Assembly: GCA_012656075.1 (NCBI GenBank)
Contig: JAAKBF010000269.1
Coordinates: forward strand, 186,001 to 250,000
Length of the DNA: 64,000 nt
From: Phytophthora hibernalis
Taxonomy: Eukaryota > Oomycota > Peronosporomycetes > Peronosporales > Peronosporaceae
Reading direction: 5' to 3'
Below, piece by piece: positions 47,081 through 57,300 of the stretch. The notes beneath the pieces are model-generated. The model did no database searches, was not told the origin of the DNA, and saw only the letters and a list, made by a program, of their open reading frames with translations. Every line of letters starts with the position of its first letter. Positions within the stretch are counted from its first letter, which is position 1. Position numbers and translations under genes: made by a program.

Positions 47081-47941
47081 CTAAGCTAAAGCACTTATAT
47101 AATCAACCTTGCGCTTCTTACTGTGCTCACGGAAGACATGCGACCTGTACGTTCCAGACTTCGTGAACTTGTCGCCGCACACGTCACAGAAGAACTCCCT
47201 TCCACATTATCCGTGCGGCGGCGTATCTTCTCGTTCTCGGCAGCTTTGGGGTTCTTGGCGCAGTAGCGGCCGTGAGTACGAATGTCAACAAACTCCAACT
47301 TGTTCCCGCAAAAATGACAGATCCCATGCTTCGGTAAAACGCTGGTCACCACTTCCGGCTCCCACTTGAGTCTTTGATACGACAGGTAGCAGTGGGTCCG
47401 GTGGTTCTCAACGGCGTACGGCATGCCGTTATGCACCAGATCCCTGCGGAAAATGAGGCAGAAGCCCACAGGAACGTTGACCACTCGAGCTGCTTCGTCG
47501 TCGCGGGTGTTGAAACAGCCGTCAAAAACACGCAGGCGGGTTCCTTCTTTAGCGCACAAATCATGCTGGTCGGTACGCGGCCGTCCTCAATATTCTTGGC
47601 CGCCGCAACAACACCCTCCGGGTAGTCTCGATGCGGCTCTTGCTCAACCCCGTTGGGTTTCGACCGCATGTATGCAAACACCGAGGGAATCCAAGCGGGG
47701 TCGAGGATCGCGTCACCTCGCTCAGTGCGATTCGCAGCTCTCCAATCAGCCCAGACACCGTCTTGACCCGAGACTGCTCACGATTCTTGTCGTCGTGTGC
47801 CCCTCCGACCTCCTTGAAGACAGGAGCGTACTCGCGCGCCATTGCCGCATCCTTCAGGCCTTGGATGGTGGCAGGGGTGAGCCCGAGGTCCACGACGAGG
47901 TAGCCGCGGGCAGGTAGTGTTTGCTTGGTCTTGGGCGCCAT
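47081..47941 (-). CDS. 2OG-Fe(II)-oxygenase-like protein with two zinc fingers
   Basis: From ATG at 47941 (MAPKTKQTLPARGY) to TAG at 47081 there are three frame breaks. Each is repaired by one extra base in a C run (47716-47717, 47543-47544, 47197-47199), giving about 287 residues. Around residue 104 is EPHRDYPEG, an H-x-D pair. Around residues 158-190 is GFCLIFRRDLVHNGMPYAVE with a downstream Arg, the usual H...R of the double-stranded beta-helix in 2-oxoglutarate/Fe(II) oxygenases. Then come CHFCGNKLEFVDIRTHGRYC (a C2HC finger) and CDVCGDKFTKSGTYRSHVFR followed by EH (a C2H2 finger), and a basic KKRKVDY tail that could be a nuclear signal. A nucleic-acid-bound oxygenase is an inference; substrate and activity are unknown. 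It sits between two copies of a dispersed repeat and may be element-borne. Confidence 0.55.
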
Positions 47942-47952
47942 TTGAGAAATGA

Positions 47953-48322
47953 TGCAACGGACACGCTTACTTGCAACGGACACGGTCGATTTTAATCCTT
48001 GTTTTTGTAAACTGGGCCTTAAGCTACAATCTTTTAAGAAATACAACGGATACACCTTCCTGCAACGGACACGGCAACAAATATATCTTTATTTTTGTAT
48101 GCCACTGATCTTAATTGAATATGTTCAGCACCAGCTGTATTCTACGAACTGACCACTGTCCTTTCCTTTGTAATGGCCCTCTTTCAAATGGCCCTCTTAG
48201 TCTCGCCCCTCTATCTCAGCGCATTCTGGAACGCGTGTCAAAACCGCACCTTAAAATGATAAAGAATGACCAAGTAACGGGAACTCGTACGGGTGTTCGT
48301 ATACTTTTGGCCCGGAGTGTAT
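47953..48322 (+). repeat. Dispersed repeat, copy B
   Basis: Has TGCAACGGACACG at 47953, TGCAACGGACACGG at 47972 and 48061, and a weaker copy near 48043. These are followed by the same blocks as copy A and the terminal motif at 48295-48322. The first 14-mer lies only 12 bp upstream of the oxygenase/zinc-finger start codon. Confidence 0.7.
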
Positions 48323-48590
48323 ACCTGTTTACCACACCTGTAGGACCTTGCTCACAAATGTTTGTAACGGAAGCGCAAACGGCGATCGATTTACTTGCCT
48401 TGGTCTGCCGTATGACCAGATATGACGATCATATCGAATATACCCTATTGTTTCATTGGCTAAAAGTGAGTGACGCTTGTATCTAAGCGACGCTTGTAAG
48501 GCGGTATGTGAATTGCCGCGAAAATGCAAAAGTCCCTTGTGATTGGCTGTAATTCCTGGAGTCTTCTACTATCCGAGCTGCTCGACGAAG

Positions 48591-51500
48591 ATGGACGCGC
48601 TCCCGATGGTGCTGAGTGCCGTACAAGTGCTCTACGGCATGGTACGTTGTCTTACGAAGCCAATTGTGTAGCCCCTACCCCTTAGTTCATCTTCTAGCCG
48701 CCACTTCCGGTATTTAGCTTCCTGACCCACTTGCTGTTGGCACCATTGCGATTAATCAGGAAGGAGCAGAGCGACAGCGAGAAGCCAACGAGTTCCTAAA
48801 TCGTTTTGCAGCGTCTGAAGCGGCATGGGGCGTAGGGTTCCAGATGTTGCAGGATGAGACGCTCGCGCTGGGTTCCGAAGCACTCTTCTTTGCAGCCAAC
48901 ATGCTGCACACGAAGGTGCGCAAGGAGTGGTGCGGTTGCCGGCAGAACAGAAGGCAGCAATGACAGCAGCATTGCATACACTGATGCAGACAGTCTTGGC
49001 TGGCACCAGACTGGGCTTCCACCAGGGACCGCTGGCCAGTAAGCTCTGTGCCGTCTACGCTGTGGTCATGATTTCGTCTCCAAATGAATGTAGAGCGCTG
49101 TTGATGCAGATGCTGGCTTGTTGCTCGGCTATGGGAAAGGCAGGAGAGATTGCGTTTTTGCTGGCGTTCTCGCGTTGTGTGTGCGAGGAGATGGAGGATG
49201 CAAAGCTGGCGTTTGCGGCCAAGGATGCCATGGAGGCGAACCTATCCGCTATGAGTGAAGACGTGGTGACTGTGATCGGAAAGATTGTTCTCACGCGTGA
49301 GGATCATGATGTACGTGTTGCATCTCTTCACGGCGAGGCTCTAGCGTGCCTTAATGTGTGGGTCAGGCGAGCGGGGCTTACTCTGGCGTCGCTGCACTCG
49401 AACGACGAAGCCATGCTGTTTGCGCTGTTGGAGGCACTGCAGAGCAAATCGCAGCATTTGCTTGTATGTGCGGAGATTCTGAACAAACTTATCACAGTGT
49501 CGGCCTACCCGACGCCCGCTCAGCTGGAAAAGACACTGCTGATCGTGGCACAAGGATTGATTAAGACGCGAGCAGCTTGTGAGAGTGCGCTTGCTGCTGA
49601 GGAAGACGAGATGAGCCACGCGCTGACAGATGTGATATCAACATTTTGTGAGACCTACGTGGATTGGATCTTAGAGGGACAGTATCCTCAGGAAGCTGCG
49701 GCTCTGGGTGAGCTAATGTTGTATCTTGGCTCAAATCCTCGCCGGCAAATCGCATCGCTTACCCTTGAGTTTTGGCTCGTCGTTCAGGATGAGCCCGTGT
49801 CGTCACGACCGCAATTTTATCAGCATGATGCATTCATGCAGCTTTTCGATGTCATGCTCAGGCAATGCTCGTTCCCTGCCGGTAACACTGAGGATTTGGA
49901 CGAACTTGAACGTGATGACCTCATGGCTTTTCGAAGTGGTTTCCAAGGTGTATCTGATGCATTTATCGCGTTGTTTACGCTGCTAAAGGAAGAATATGTG
50001 GGTCACCTCCTTCCTATATTTACCTTGGCGGCTTCAAGCGAGTGGCAAGACATTGAGGTTGCTCTGCTCGCTGTTTCTACAGTAGCAGATGAAGTCAAGA
50101 AGAAACTGCCCAAGACCTCGGCTAGCACCCCGCAGCAGGCAGAGCTGGAGAATATGATGTCACAAATCTTTCACGCAGTTTTGGGCTCGACAACCAATAC
50201 TCACCCTCTAGTGGTCACAACAGCTTCGCGACTGCTGGGTCAGTTTGGTGCCTGGGTTAATGACAGGGCACTGGCTGCTCTTGCTTTTGACACAGTGAGA
50301 GCTGTTCTACAGTATTTGACGGGGGCACTTGGGCTTGCGGAAAGCCGCACGAATGCTGCGAAAAGTTTTATGCAAGTTACAACGAGTTGCACGGGCTGTC
50401 TTTCTGAAATGCAGCCTAGCTTTCTCGTGGCTAGCGTGCAGCATTTTGGTTCTGAACAAGAAACAATGCCAATTGAAGATCGACTTCTGGTTGTTGAGGG
50501 CCTAGTACGCTCTGCAGCTGTGTCTCCTCACTGCTCGATTATCCTGCAAACCGTGCTCTACGACTCACTAACTCGCCTTGACCAAGTGATGGTTGCAACG
50601 GGGCTGGTGATACGACTGTGGCAGGCCTTGTATGCAACGAACTCCAAGTGCTGGGCAAGGTGATGCGGTTCCTGGATGCACCAGCAGATGTGGCGGGGGC
50701 AAAGCTGTCACCGCATGGGCAGTTCAGCAAATGTGGTCACATTTAGATTCAATCTCTCCGCGTTTTGAAGTCGATGAGGCTGTGATGACAGCTCTCTTTG
50801 AACTATATGGATGGTGTTTGCAGAGTTTGCGGCAGGAAATGGCACCGCAGCTCGGGGAATTGGTACATTAATTGTGAGAGTATTCGAACAGCGGCGCTTT
50901 GTAGCGCCGCTTGAGTGCGCTTCTGTGGCCGTTGATGTTTTTGGGAGGGAAGAGAGTACTGAGATTGTCGATAGCTTCCGAGGGCTTATGGGCGCCCTGA
51001 GCCAGTCAACATTTCAGTTTTTCTCGACACACTCGCTGGCAGAGTCGCCAGAAGTACTGCGCTCATTCTTCGAGCTTGCCTACCGCTTTTTACTGTTTTG
51101 TCCAGCCGCCATGCTAACTGCAGCCGAGTTTCCCGTGGTCATTGAGCTCAGTCTGGCTTGCCTGTGCAACCAAGACCGGTCGTCTACAAATTCGGTTCTC
51201 GTGTTCCTCACATTTTTGCTGAATGAGAGAGCCGAGAAGTTGGCGCCGTTCACAGCGACGATCAATGCCGTTGTCTTGGACGGTGGCCAAGCCGAAAAGT
51301 GGCTCGATAGTCTTATTGGCGCTCTAGCTTCAAAGAGTCCCAGCGTGCTGTATGATTCATTGTCCAAGCTGTTGTTTGCACTGCTTAGTAGTTTTGCTAA
51401 CAACGAGCGTGTTGAAGCAGCGCTTATGCAGTCTCTCACCCACGACGCACTAGGTGTGGCAGAACTTCGACCCGAAGACCGTCAGCAGGTGCTGCACTTG

Positions 51501-51632
51501 TGGCTATCGCTCGCAGCCCAGCCATCACGATACTCCGAGCGGCGTTTCCGCGGTTTGTGCTCCGACTTTGCCAAGGTGTGCCGCAAGGAAATGACGGCGG
51601 ATTCACTTCACTCAATCGAGGTGCCCAGCTAA
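48591..51632 (+). CDS. TNPO3: Transportin-3 / importin-13-like nuclear transport receptor
   Basis: Exon 1 (48591-48641) reads MDALPMVLSAVQVLYGM. An intron follows (48642-48759, GTACGT...ATCAG) and exon 2 resumes EGAERQREANEFLNRFAASE. Most of the protein is an all-helical HEAT-repeat solenoid, about 975 residues against about 923 in human TNPO3. The central ORF (48927-50663) and the C-terminal ORF (50811-51632) follow the family order, including the C-terminal VAVDVFGREESTEIVD and LAYRFLLFCPAAML. Four frame breaks are each repaired by one extra G in runs at 48929-48930, 50600-50603, 50695-50699 and 50854-50857, so the gene is probably intact. Importin-beta family members carry cargo, often SR proteins for TNPO3, through nuclear pores with RanGTP. 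An ATTGG (CCAAT) box lies about 47 bp upstream. Exportin-like relatives cannot be fully excluded. Confidence 0.7.
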
Positions 51633-51799
51633 GAAAATGGCAAATTGCCTGACTGCTTGTTTAAATGAGCCTGTTATCAAGTACCTTTGGGAATGAATTT
51701 CAGGAAGATGATTCCACGCATGTATTGACCCCAGGCGAACAATTTCTATGCAAATGATGCAGCGCTTTTGCGTCGATGGCAGTAGCGAGTTGCATCTAC

Positions 51800-52652
51800 T
51801 TAGGCAAGCTCCCCGATCTATGTTGAACATCGTCAAAAGGTTAGCGTACAAAAGGGACCAAGGCCGAGCAACGTACAATAGGGTACTTCTCGTAGTAAAA
51901 CTCTTTCGTCTCGTCGAGTTCCTTCGTCTTCTTGTCGTCAAAGTCCGCGACGTCGTCGCTGATGTCCTGTAGCCATGAAGAAAATAAATCACCACCGCAT
52001 ATTTAGCTGACGCTGACTGAAATCCCCGTCCACAGTTCCCACCGCTTCGTACCTCTTTCTTGAGCGAGCCAAGCGCCAGAGCGCGTGCAGGCCTACAGGG
52101 ACACCACCAGACACATCCATAGCCACGTGTTCCAAGCTAATTAATTGCAACGTCCGACCACCAAAAACCGTCGGGTGGCCACTGTACCGTTCCGGCGAAC
52201 TGGTTGTAGGACTTGCCCTTAGCATAGAACTTGGCTCCCGACGTCACGTCCAGCACCTGCAGCCAGCAAAATTCCTCGTCAGTGCACTGAATCTGCAGCC
52301 TCCACAACTTGACGCGCACCTTGCCCCCGACCGCCAGCAGAATGGGCTTCTCCTCATCCGATCCGTCGTACCTACCAGCAGCAACAGTAAAGTAAGTATA
52401 CACCCGCCTCTTTCCCTTGTATACACCTCAATCCACGCACAAGCGCAGCTGGTCCAGCGTATACTTGGGCAGTCCTTCGGCCTCGGCCGCCGCCTCCAGC
52501 TCCGCGCCTTTGCCGGTCAGCAGCATGTTGAACGGGTACGGGCAGTTGTAGCCACTAGCAGCAAGCTGCTGCTCGATATGCGGCCAGGCCAGCGCCACAA
52601 TAGCCACCACCAGCGCCACGCCGAAGAGGAAGAAGCGTCCCAGACCTGCCAT
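51800..52652 (-). CDS. MAPR-family membrane protein with cytochrome-b5-like domain
   Basis: A six-exon reading gives one protein. Exon 1 is 52652-52441 (MAGLGRFFLFGVALVVAIVA, one N-terminal membrane helix; ends KYTLDQLR). Exon 2 is 52371-52320 (DGSDEEKPILLAVGGK), exon 3 is 52256-52188 (VLDVTSGAKFYAKGKSYNQF then AGT). Exon 4 ends at 52053 (RALALGSLKKE), exon 5 is 51966-51877 (FDDKKTKELDETKEFYYEKY then PI), and exon 6 is 51817-51800 (IGELA, stop). The introns have GT-AG ends and are about 59-95 bp. Exon 4's start is unclear: an in-phase acceptor at 52137 adds about 15 odd residues, while the acceptor at 52093 is out of phase unless two bases are missing from a CGCG run at 52081-52084. Members of this family (PGRMC/Dap1) bind haem at ER membranes and support cytochrome P450s and sterol synthesis. 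Confidence 0.8.
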
Positions 52653-52802
52653 TATTGTCGTTCGGACTCAAATCGCAAATTGGTGGTGTTCCACCCACAC
52701 TTAATGTAGACCACACTATGTGCCACATCTACGGTACATGTGATTGATCTGGTTCAACTTAAGATAGCGACTCACTTCCGATTCTGCCAAGCTGCTGAGA
52801 CG
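52653..52802. promoter_or_regulatory. Divergent promoter region between MAPR and hydratase genes
   Basis: 150 bp separate the two start codons. On the plus strand CTCACTTCC at 52771-52779, about 25 bp before the hydratase ATG, fits the oomycete initiator (TCA-N-TTY). On the minus strand ACCACCAAT near 52680 offers a CCAAT box for MAPR. No TATA box is seen, as is common in oomycete host genes. Confidence 0.4.
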
Positions 52803-53767
52803 ATGAACGTGAACGTGGACAAGATCCTGGGCAGCCCCGAGGCGACGTTCTCAGCCAGCTACAACCAGCGCGACCTGCTGCTCTATGCTGTGGGCATCGG
52901 CGAGTCATCGCTGCAGTTCACGTACGAGTTCGACGCCCAGTTCTCAGCCTTCCCACTCTATCCGGTCTGTCTGCCTTTCAAGGGCCAGTCGCAGGACGTG
53001 GTGCCCTTCCCGCCCGAGACCATCTCGGCCACGCCCGACGGGATGCCCAGCTTCAACCCAGCCATGATCCTGCACGGCGAACAGTCGATGGAGTTGCTGC
53101 GGCCGCTGGACCCGGCGGGCGGCACACTCGTGGGCAGGACCCACGTTATCTCGTTCTACGACAAGGGAAAGGGCACGCTCATGGAGACGCAGACGCAGTT
53201 CGAGGACGCCAATGGACCCGTGGCCAAACTCATCACTGGCTCCTTCATCCGTGGCCTCACGGGCTACGAGGGCAAGGGTCGCAAGCTGCCGCCACGCGTG
53301 CAGATCCCCAAGCGCCAGCCGGACTTCTACGACGAGTTCAAAACCTCGCCGCACCAGGCGCAAGCGTACCGGCTGTCAGGGTGAGTTCGCACTGCGAAAA
53401 GTCGTGTAGATTGTGGGAGTAGTACTGACGGTGTGTATCTTGTTGCAGGGATTACAACTCGCTACACATTGACCCGGAGATCGCCCAGAGTGTGGGCTTC
53501 AAACAGCCCATCCTGCATGGCCTGTGCTCCATGGGCGTGGCCAGCCGCGCGCTGTACAAGCAGTTCTGCAACGGCGACGTGGCTCGCTTCAAGTCCATCC
53601 GTGTGCGCTTCTCTAGCCCTTGCTTCCCGGGTGAGACCATTCAGACGCGCATGTGGCAGGATGGCAGTGGCAATGTGTTCTTCCAGGCCGTGGTCAAGGA
53701 GCGCGGCGTCGTGATCGTCGACGGCGGCGAATTCGTGTACGCCACGGACAGTGTCTCGCGTCTGTAA
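52803..53767 (+). CDS. Peroxisomal type-2 enoyl-CoA hydratase (MaoC/hotdog fold)
   Basis: Two exons, 52803-53380 and 53449-53767, with a 68-bp intron (GTGAGT...TTGCAG), encode 298 residues, the usual length of a stand-alone hydratase 2. The N-terminal hotdog repeat starts MNVNVDKILGSPEATFSASY. The catalytic hydratase-2 motif spans the splice site: YRLSGDYNSLHIDPEIAQSV then GFKQPILHGL, with the expected Asp and His. Most relatives have Pro where this has Ser (GDYNS). The protein ends SVSRL, and SRL is a type-1 peroxisomal targeting signal. It should hydrate trans-2-enoyl-CoA to (3R)-hydroxyacyl-CoA in beta-oxidation. The ATG at 52803 is preferred over an upstream in-frame GTG. Both exons are free of frame breaks. 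Confidence 0.9.
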
Positions 53768-53932
53768 GTCTGCAATGTGGTAGTGGAGCCACCATCGACA
53801 CCATCCAGGAGAGATCTAGCCGTGAGTGCAACTTGCTAGACAGCCTCCATCGTCAACTTGAACAGCTTGAAGTTTGCTGCTGACGTCGACGTGTATTTGT
53901 TATCAGAGGTCTTCATCCGATACTGTCTCTGT

Positions 53933-53943
53933 TCTCATTCCAG
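53933..53943 (+). promoter_or_regulatory. Initiator-like element before the carrier gene
   Basis: TCTCATTCCAG fits the oomycete initiator consensus (TCATTY) about 75 bp upstream of the carrier start codon. Assigned by pattern and position only. Confidence 0.35.
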
Positions 53944-54016
53944 TGTGCGTCACATCAGTTCTCGCAGGTCTAAACTTTAGCTCACAAAAAACTGTTGAGG
54001 ACCCCAACGCCGGTAA

Positions 54017-54902
54017 ATGAGCTCCTCGCCTGCACCTGCGCGTCTGTCGCCATGGACCAAGTCTGTGCTGGCCGGCTCCGTTTCGGGTATGGCGAGTGTG
54101 GTGGCGTGTCACCCATTTGACACCATTCGCACACGCCTGCAGCTGTCGCCCGCACTCTTCCGCGGGTTTTTCCACTGCGCGCAGCAGACCATCCAGCGCG
54201 AGTCCATGCGCGGCTTGTACAAGGGCTTCCTGCCCCGTTCTTCAGCCAGGGGATGTACAAGGCTGTCATCTTCACCACATCATCCGCGATTCGCAACGAC
54301 GTGCTTCCCCATGTGTCGCTATTGCAACCGGTGCTCACTCCGACGGTGGTGTCATTGGCCGCCGGGGCAGTCGCTGGCGGTGTAAACGCCTTCCTGGTGG
54401 CTCCAGTCGAACTCGTACGCAACCGATTACAAGTGCAGTACGACAACCAGCCAGATACACGGAGGTACCGAGGAGCTTACCACTGCGCCACGCAAGTGGT
54501 GCGCAATGAGGGATCGCAGCAATGTGGAAAGGGCTCACGACTACTGTCATCCGAGACTCGTTGGGCGTAGCTTTCTACTTCCTCGGCTACGACTTCGCTA
54601 AGCAACGTCTAGTTGAGGGTGGAAAATTAGGGATACAGCCATGGTATTGACTGCCGGTGCTCTCGGGGCGTCAGCTTTGGGCTGTAGCGCTGCCGTTTGA
54701 CACGATCAAGTCGCTCATCCAAGCTGACGGAAAAGAGGGCAAGTACACAGGCCTGGTGTCAACAACAACGCGGCTGGTGCGTGAAGGAGGAGTCAGACAG
54801 CTCTTCCGCGGCTGGCAAGCAGCCTTCTCGCGTGGACTTCCTAGTGCTGCCATCACTTTTTGGATCTTCGAGCGCGCCAACAAATTTCTGGACGAGGTGT
54901 AG
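54017..54902 (+). CDS. Mitochondrial carrier family protein (SLC25)
   Basis: Three tandem carrier repeats are present. Repeat 1 has VACHPFDTIRTRLQLSPALF, repeat 2 has VAPVELVRNRLQVQYDNQPD, and repeat 3 has VALPFDTIKSLIQADGKEG. Each is the P-x-(D/E)-x-x-(R/K) signature. The end reads GLPSAAITFWIFERANKFLD. Five frame breaks are each repaired by one extra base: CCCC at 54233-54236, GGG at 54510-54512, GGG at 54630-54632, GGGG at 54665-54668 and the TTTGGG run at 54676-54681. That gives about 295 residues, the normal family length. The signatures and repeat 3 look most like the carnitine/acyl-carnitine and basic amino-acid branch, but substrate cannot be assigned. It would act in the inner mitochondrial membrane. 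Confidence 0.75.
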
Positions 54903-56121
54903 CAGCATCGAATTGCTGTAAAGCGAGCGCTAATATACTAGAGGATTGGGCTGGTAGCGCGCAGGTAAGGCAAATGTCGGCAAAAAAGATTGAGATTGAG
55001 GAGGCGATAGCTAAGAAGCAAGAGGGAGGTGGCGAGGCGCCAAAGGCGCCACGAGTAGCGGCGAATGCAGTTTGCGCGGCGTAGGTGAAGCATCTTGGGC
55101 TGGTCTTTACGATAGAGTAGTAAAAACATAACCGCGAGGAAGACCTGCGAACCACGCGCACAGTTCGTTAGAGCGTGGCGTGATCGGCTCCCGCGGGACG
55201 GAAGTGCCTAGCCAACGTTGAGCGACCGTCATCCATTAATTGCGCCGGCCAATTTTGACCATGTTCTCAGCTGGAACGAAGATTTACCGAACCTTGGTTC
55301 AAAGAGCTTTCTATTGGATGGTTTATTAACGTGTTTGACGTCAGCCTCGCGCACCGATCTCAACACGGTGGTGAGTTTGATCTGGTCCGTTCTACGCGTG
55401 CGTGTGCTAGGCTTTAACTCAGTGTATCGTACCCCGTCTTAAACAGCTCGATGGCGTGTTCTTCATCGCGGATGGTCGGCATTGGTAAGCCCTTTTGCAC
55501 TTCGATGCCGTTGATAATGTGCCGCATTATCATCGACCAATCTGATAGAGTTGCTTTCTTTTTTGGTGTGCTCAGATCATCGGATGAAATGCTGTTGTAC
55601 GGAGGATATCCGCGCCTGACATCGCCAAACCACCACAACATCCAAGCTGCAAGTGGATCGATGCTAGGGAAATCAAAGTCTCTCGGCAGCAGGTGAAATT
55701 TCCCTCCTCACGTATAGTATCAACGTTTCGGTGCTGACGATGATACACTTGTTGGCTCTTTCGTATTCGTTCCCTACAGGCCCAAACCCGTCAAGAGGTA
55801 CGTGATTTCCTCGCGTAGCAACTCCTTGTGATATTACCTACCGCTCCGCCTTTTTCTCCAGCACATGCTCCACTCGCTGCTCCAACATATCGGGGAGAGC
55901 ATCAACTGTCTGCCTAGATTTTTTTATATAGTTCAAATTCCGGTTGGATGCATCGTTTTCGACTCCTCGTTCTCCAAATTTGATAATAACTCACCCTAAA
56001 GCGCCGGGTTAGTAAACACTGAGATTGACCGCAGTGGATGGTTGCTGGGCTGCTCGTTTAGAAGAAATTCGGCATGTTGCACTAATGAGGCAAGACAAAG
56101 GCCCAAAATTGCAACAAAATT
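54903..56121. other. No recognised gene
   Basis: Short ORFs include 55218-55442 (plus) and 55414-55641 (minus), neither with a recognised domain. The right part is probably the 3' flank of the tyrosine-recombinase element that ends at 56122. Confidence 0.3.
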
Positions 56122-56718
56122 TTAATCGTAAGCAAGACCCAGAAACATTTTCATTACGCTCGACCTGATAATATCACCCGAATTTGCACGGAAGTGTGGA
56201 GATAACGCAGCAAAATTTGAATCATTCACAGGTAGACCTCCAACCACACGACGTAGAGACTGGTCGCCTGCAGCTACGTAACGAATGTACCTGTCTTGAC
56301 TCCCACCAATAGACCACCCACAGCGAAGACACACGCTTACAATGGACGGACCACCGGTACTTTCTCCACAAGCAAACGTACCGACGCCTTTACGCACGGA
56401 GTGAGTGCCAAAGCTTTTGCAACTCCGTGATGTTGGAAAAGACCAGCTAACGCCTTTCCAAAACGAAGTGTTTGATCGGAACCTGGAAATAAAGCCCTAG
56501 GTTGCAACCGCGGGTTACATGCCAAATAAACCCCCAACGCAGTCATCCAGCATGTTGATGAGTTAAATGGATTCGTGTAGAGATGGCGAGTAGGGATGGT
56601 TTTGTATTAGTTCAGAAGGGTTCAAAACGCTTTTGCAAAACGTCCAAAATTCCGTCCAAAATCCAAAAGTCTTCCAAACTGGCGGAAGGAATATATTCCG
56701 TATTCTTTATTATAGTTA

Positions 56719-57300
56719 AGAAAGACACCCGCTACAAGGAACGTCAGCACTTGAAAGAGGAGCAGGAGCGCCAAAACCGCGAGGACGAATTCCACGGCGA
56801 TGCCAAACCATAGACGGTGCGTAGTTCCTTCACGGAGAGCTCCAACATGGAGGACATCCATATTGATGACTTCAGCATCAACGCATACAACAATCTGAAG
56901 TACGACAACGATATTCTGCACATCAACGCGGATAGTAGGGTGAGACTGACCACAATCGTGTCGTGGATGCCGTGCTGAAGGCTGACGCCAAGGTGAGCGC
57001 TACTGGAGAAAATGAAAGATCTGCGTGCGGAGCCGAGGCCAAACTGAGCTCGGCGCTGGACGATCGAAACGAAGTCAGCGAGAAGTTGTCAGCCATGAAC
57101 GCGTCTGCCGCATAGGCACGCGCACGCCTTCTTTTTCTGTATGGGGTTCGATTCAGCCACGCAAGCGCAGGTGGTGACGGTTAACGTATGCGTGTCTCGC
57201 TGGTCAGGATCCTGCATGTGGAGTCGACGCTACTGATGCATGATGAGCCGATGAACTACTGGAACTTAAGCGCCGTCACTTTACGGTACTGAGCCATGTT
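56719..57300 (+). pseudogene. Captured ABC-F (GCN20-like) ATPase fragment inside hAT
   Basis: Opposite in strand to the transposase, the sequence reads YKERQHLKEEQERQNREDEF, then MEDIHIDDFSINAYNNL (start of the first ABC domain in ABC-F proteins), VVDAVLKADAKVS, EAKLSSALDDRNEVSEKLSA, MGFDSATQAQVV and MRVSLVRILHVESTLLMHDE followed by PMNYWNLSAV. In ABC-F proteins the last block is signature/Walker B followed by DEPTNHLDLNAV. The Walker A region is absent, and stops and frame changes are frequent. A weaker echo, KQMEKTFKQQKHLRILKT, lies near 57930-57985. ABC-F proteins act at ribosomes; this copy is a relic. Confidence 0.55.

Noticed and set aside
48756..49022. Minus-strand ORFs over the transportin-like gene
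   Set aside because: They are shadows of a well-supported plus-strand coding region.
56583..56813. Plus-strand ORF starting at the hAT left end as a real gene
   Set aside because: It begins in the target duplication and terminal repeat and only later enters the ABC-F relic; the start is fortuitous.
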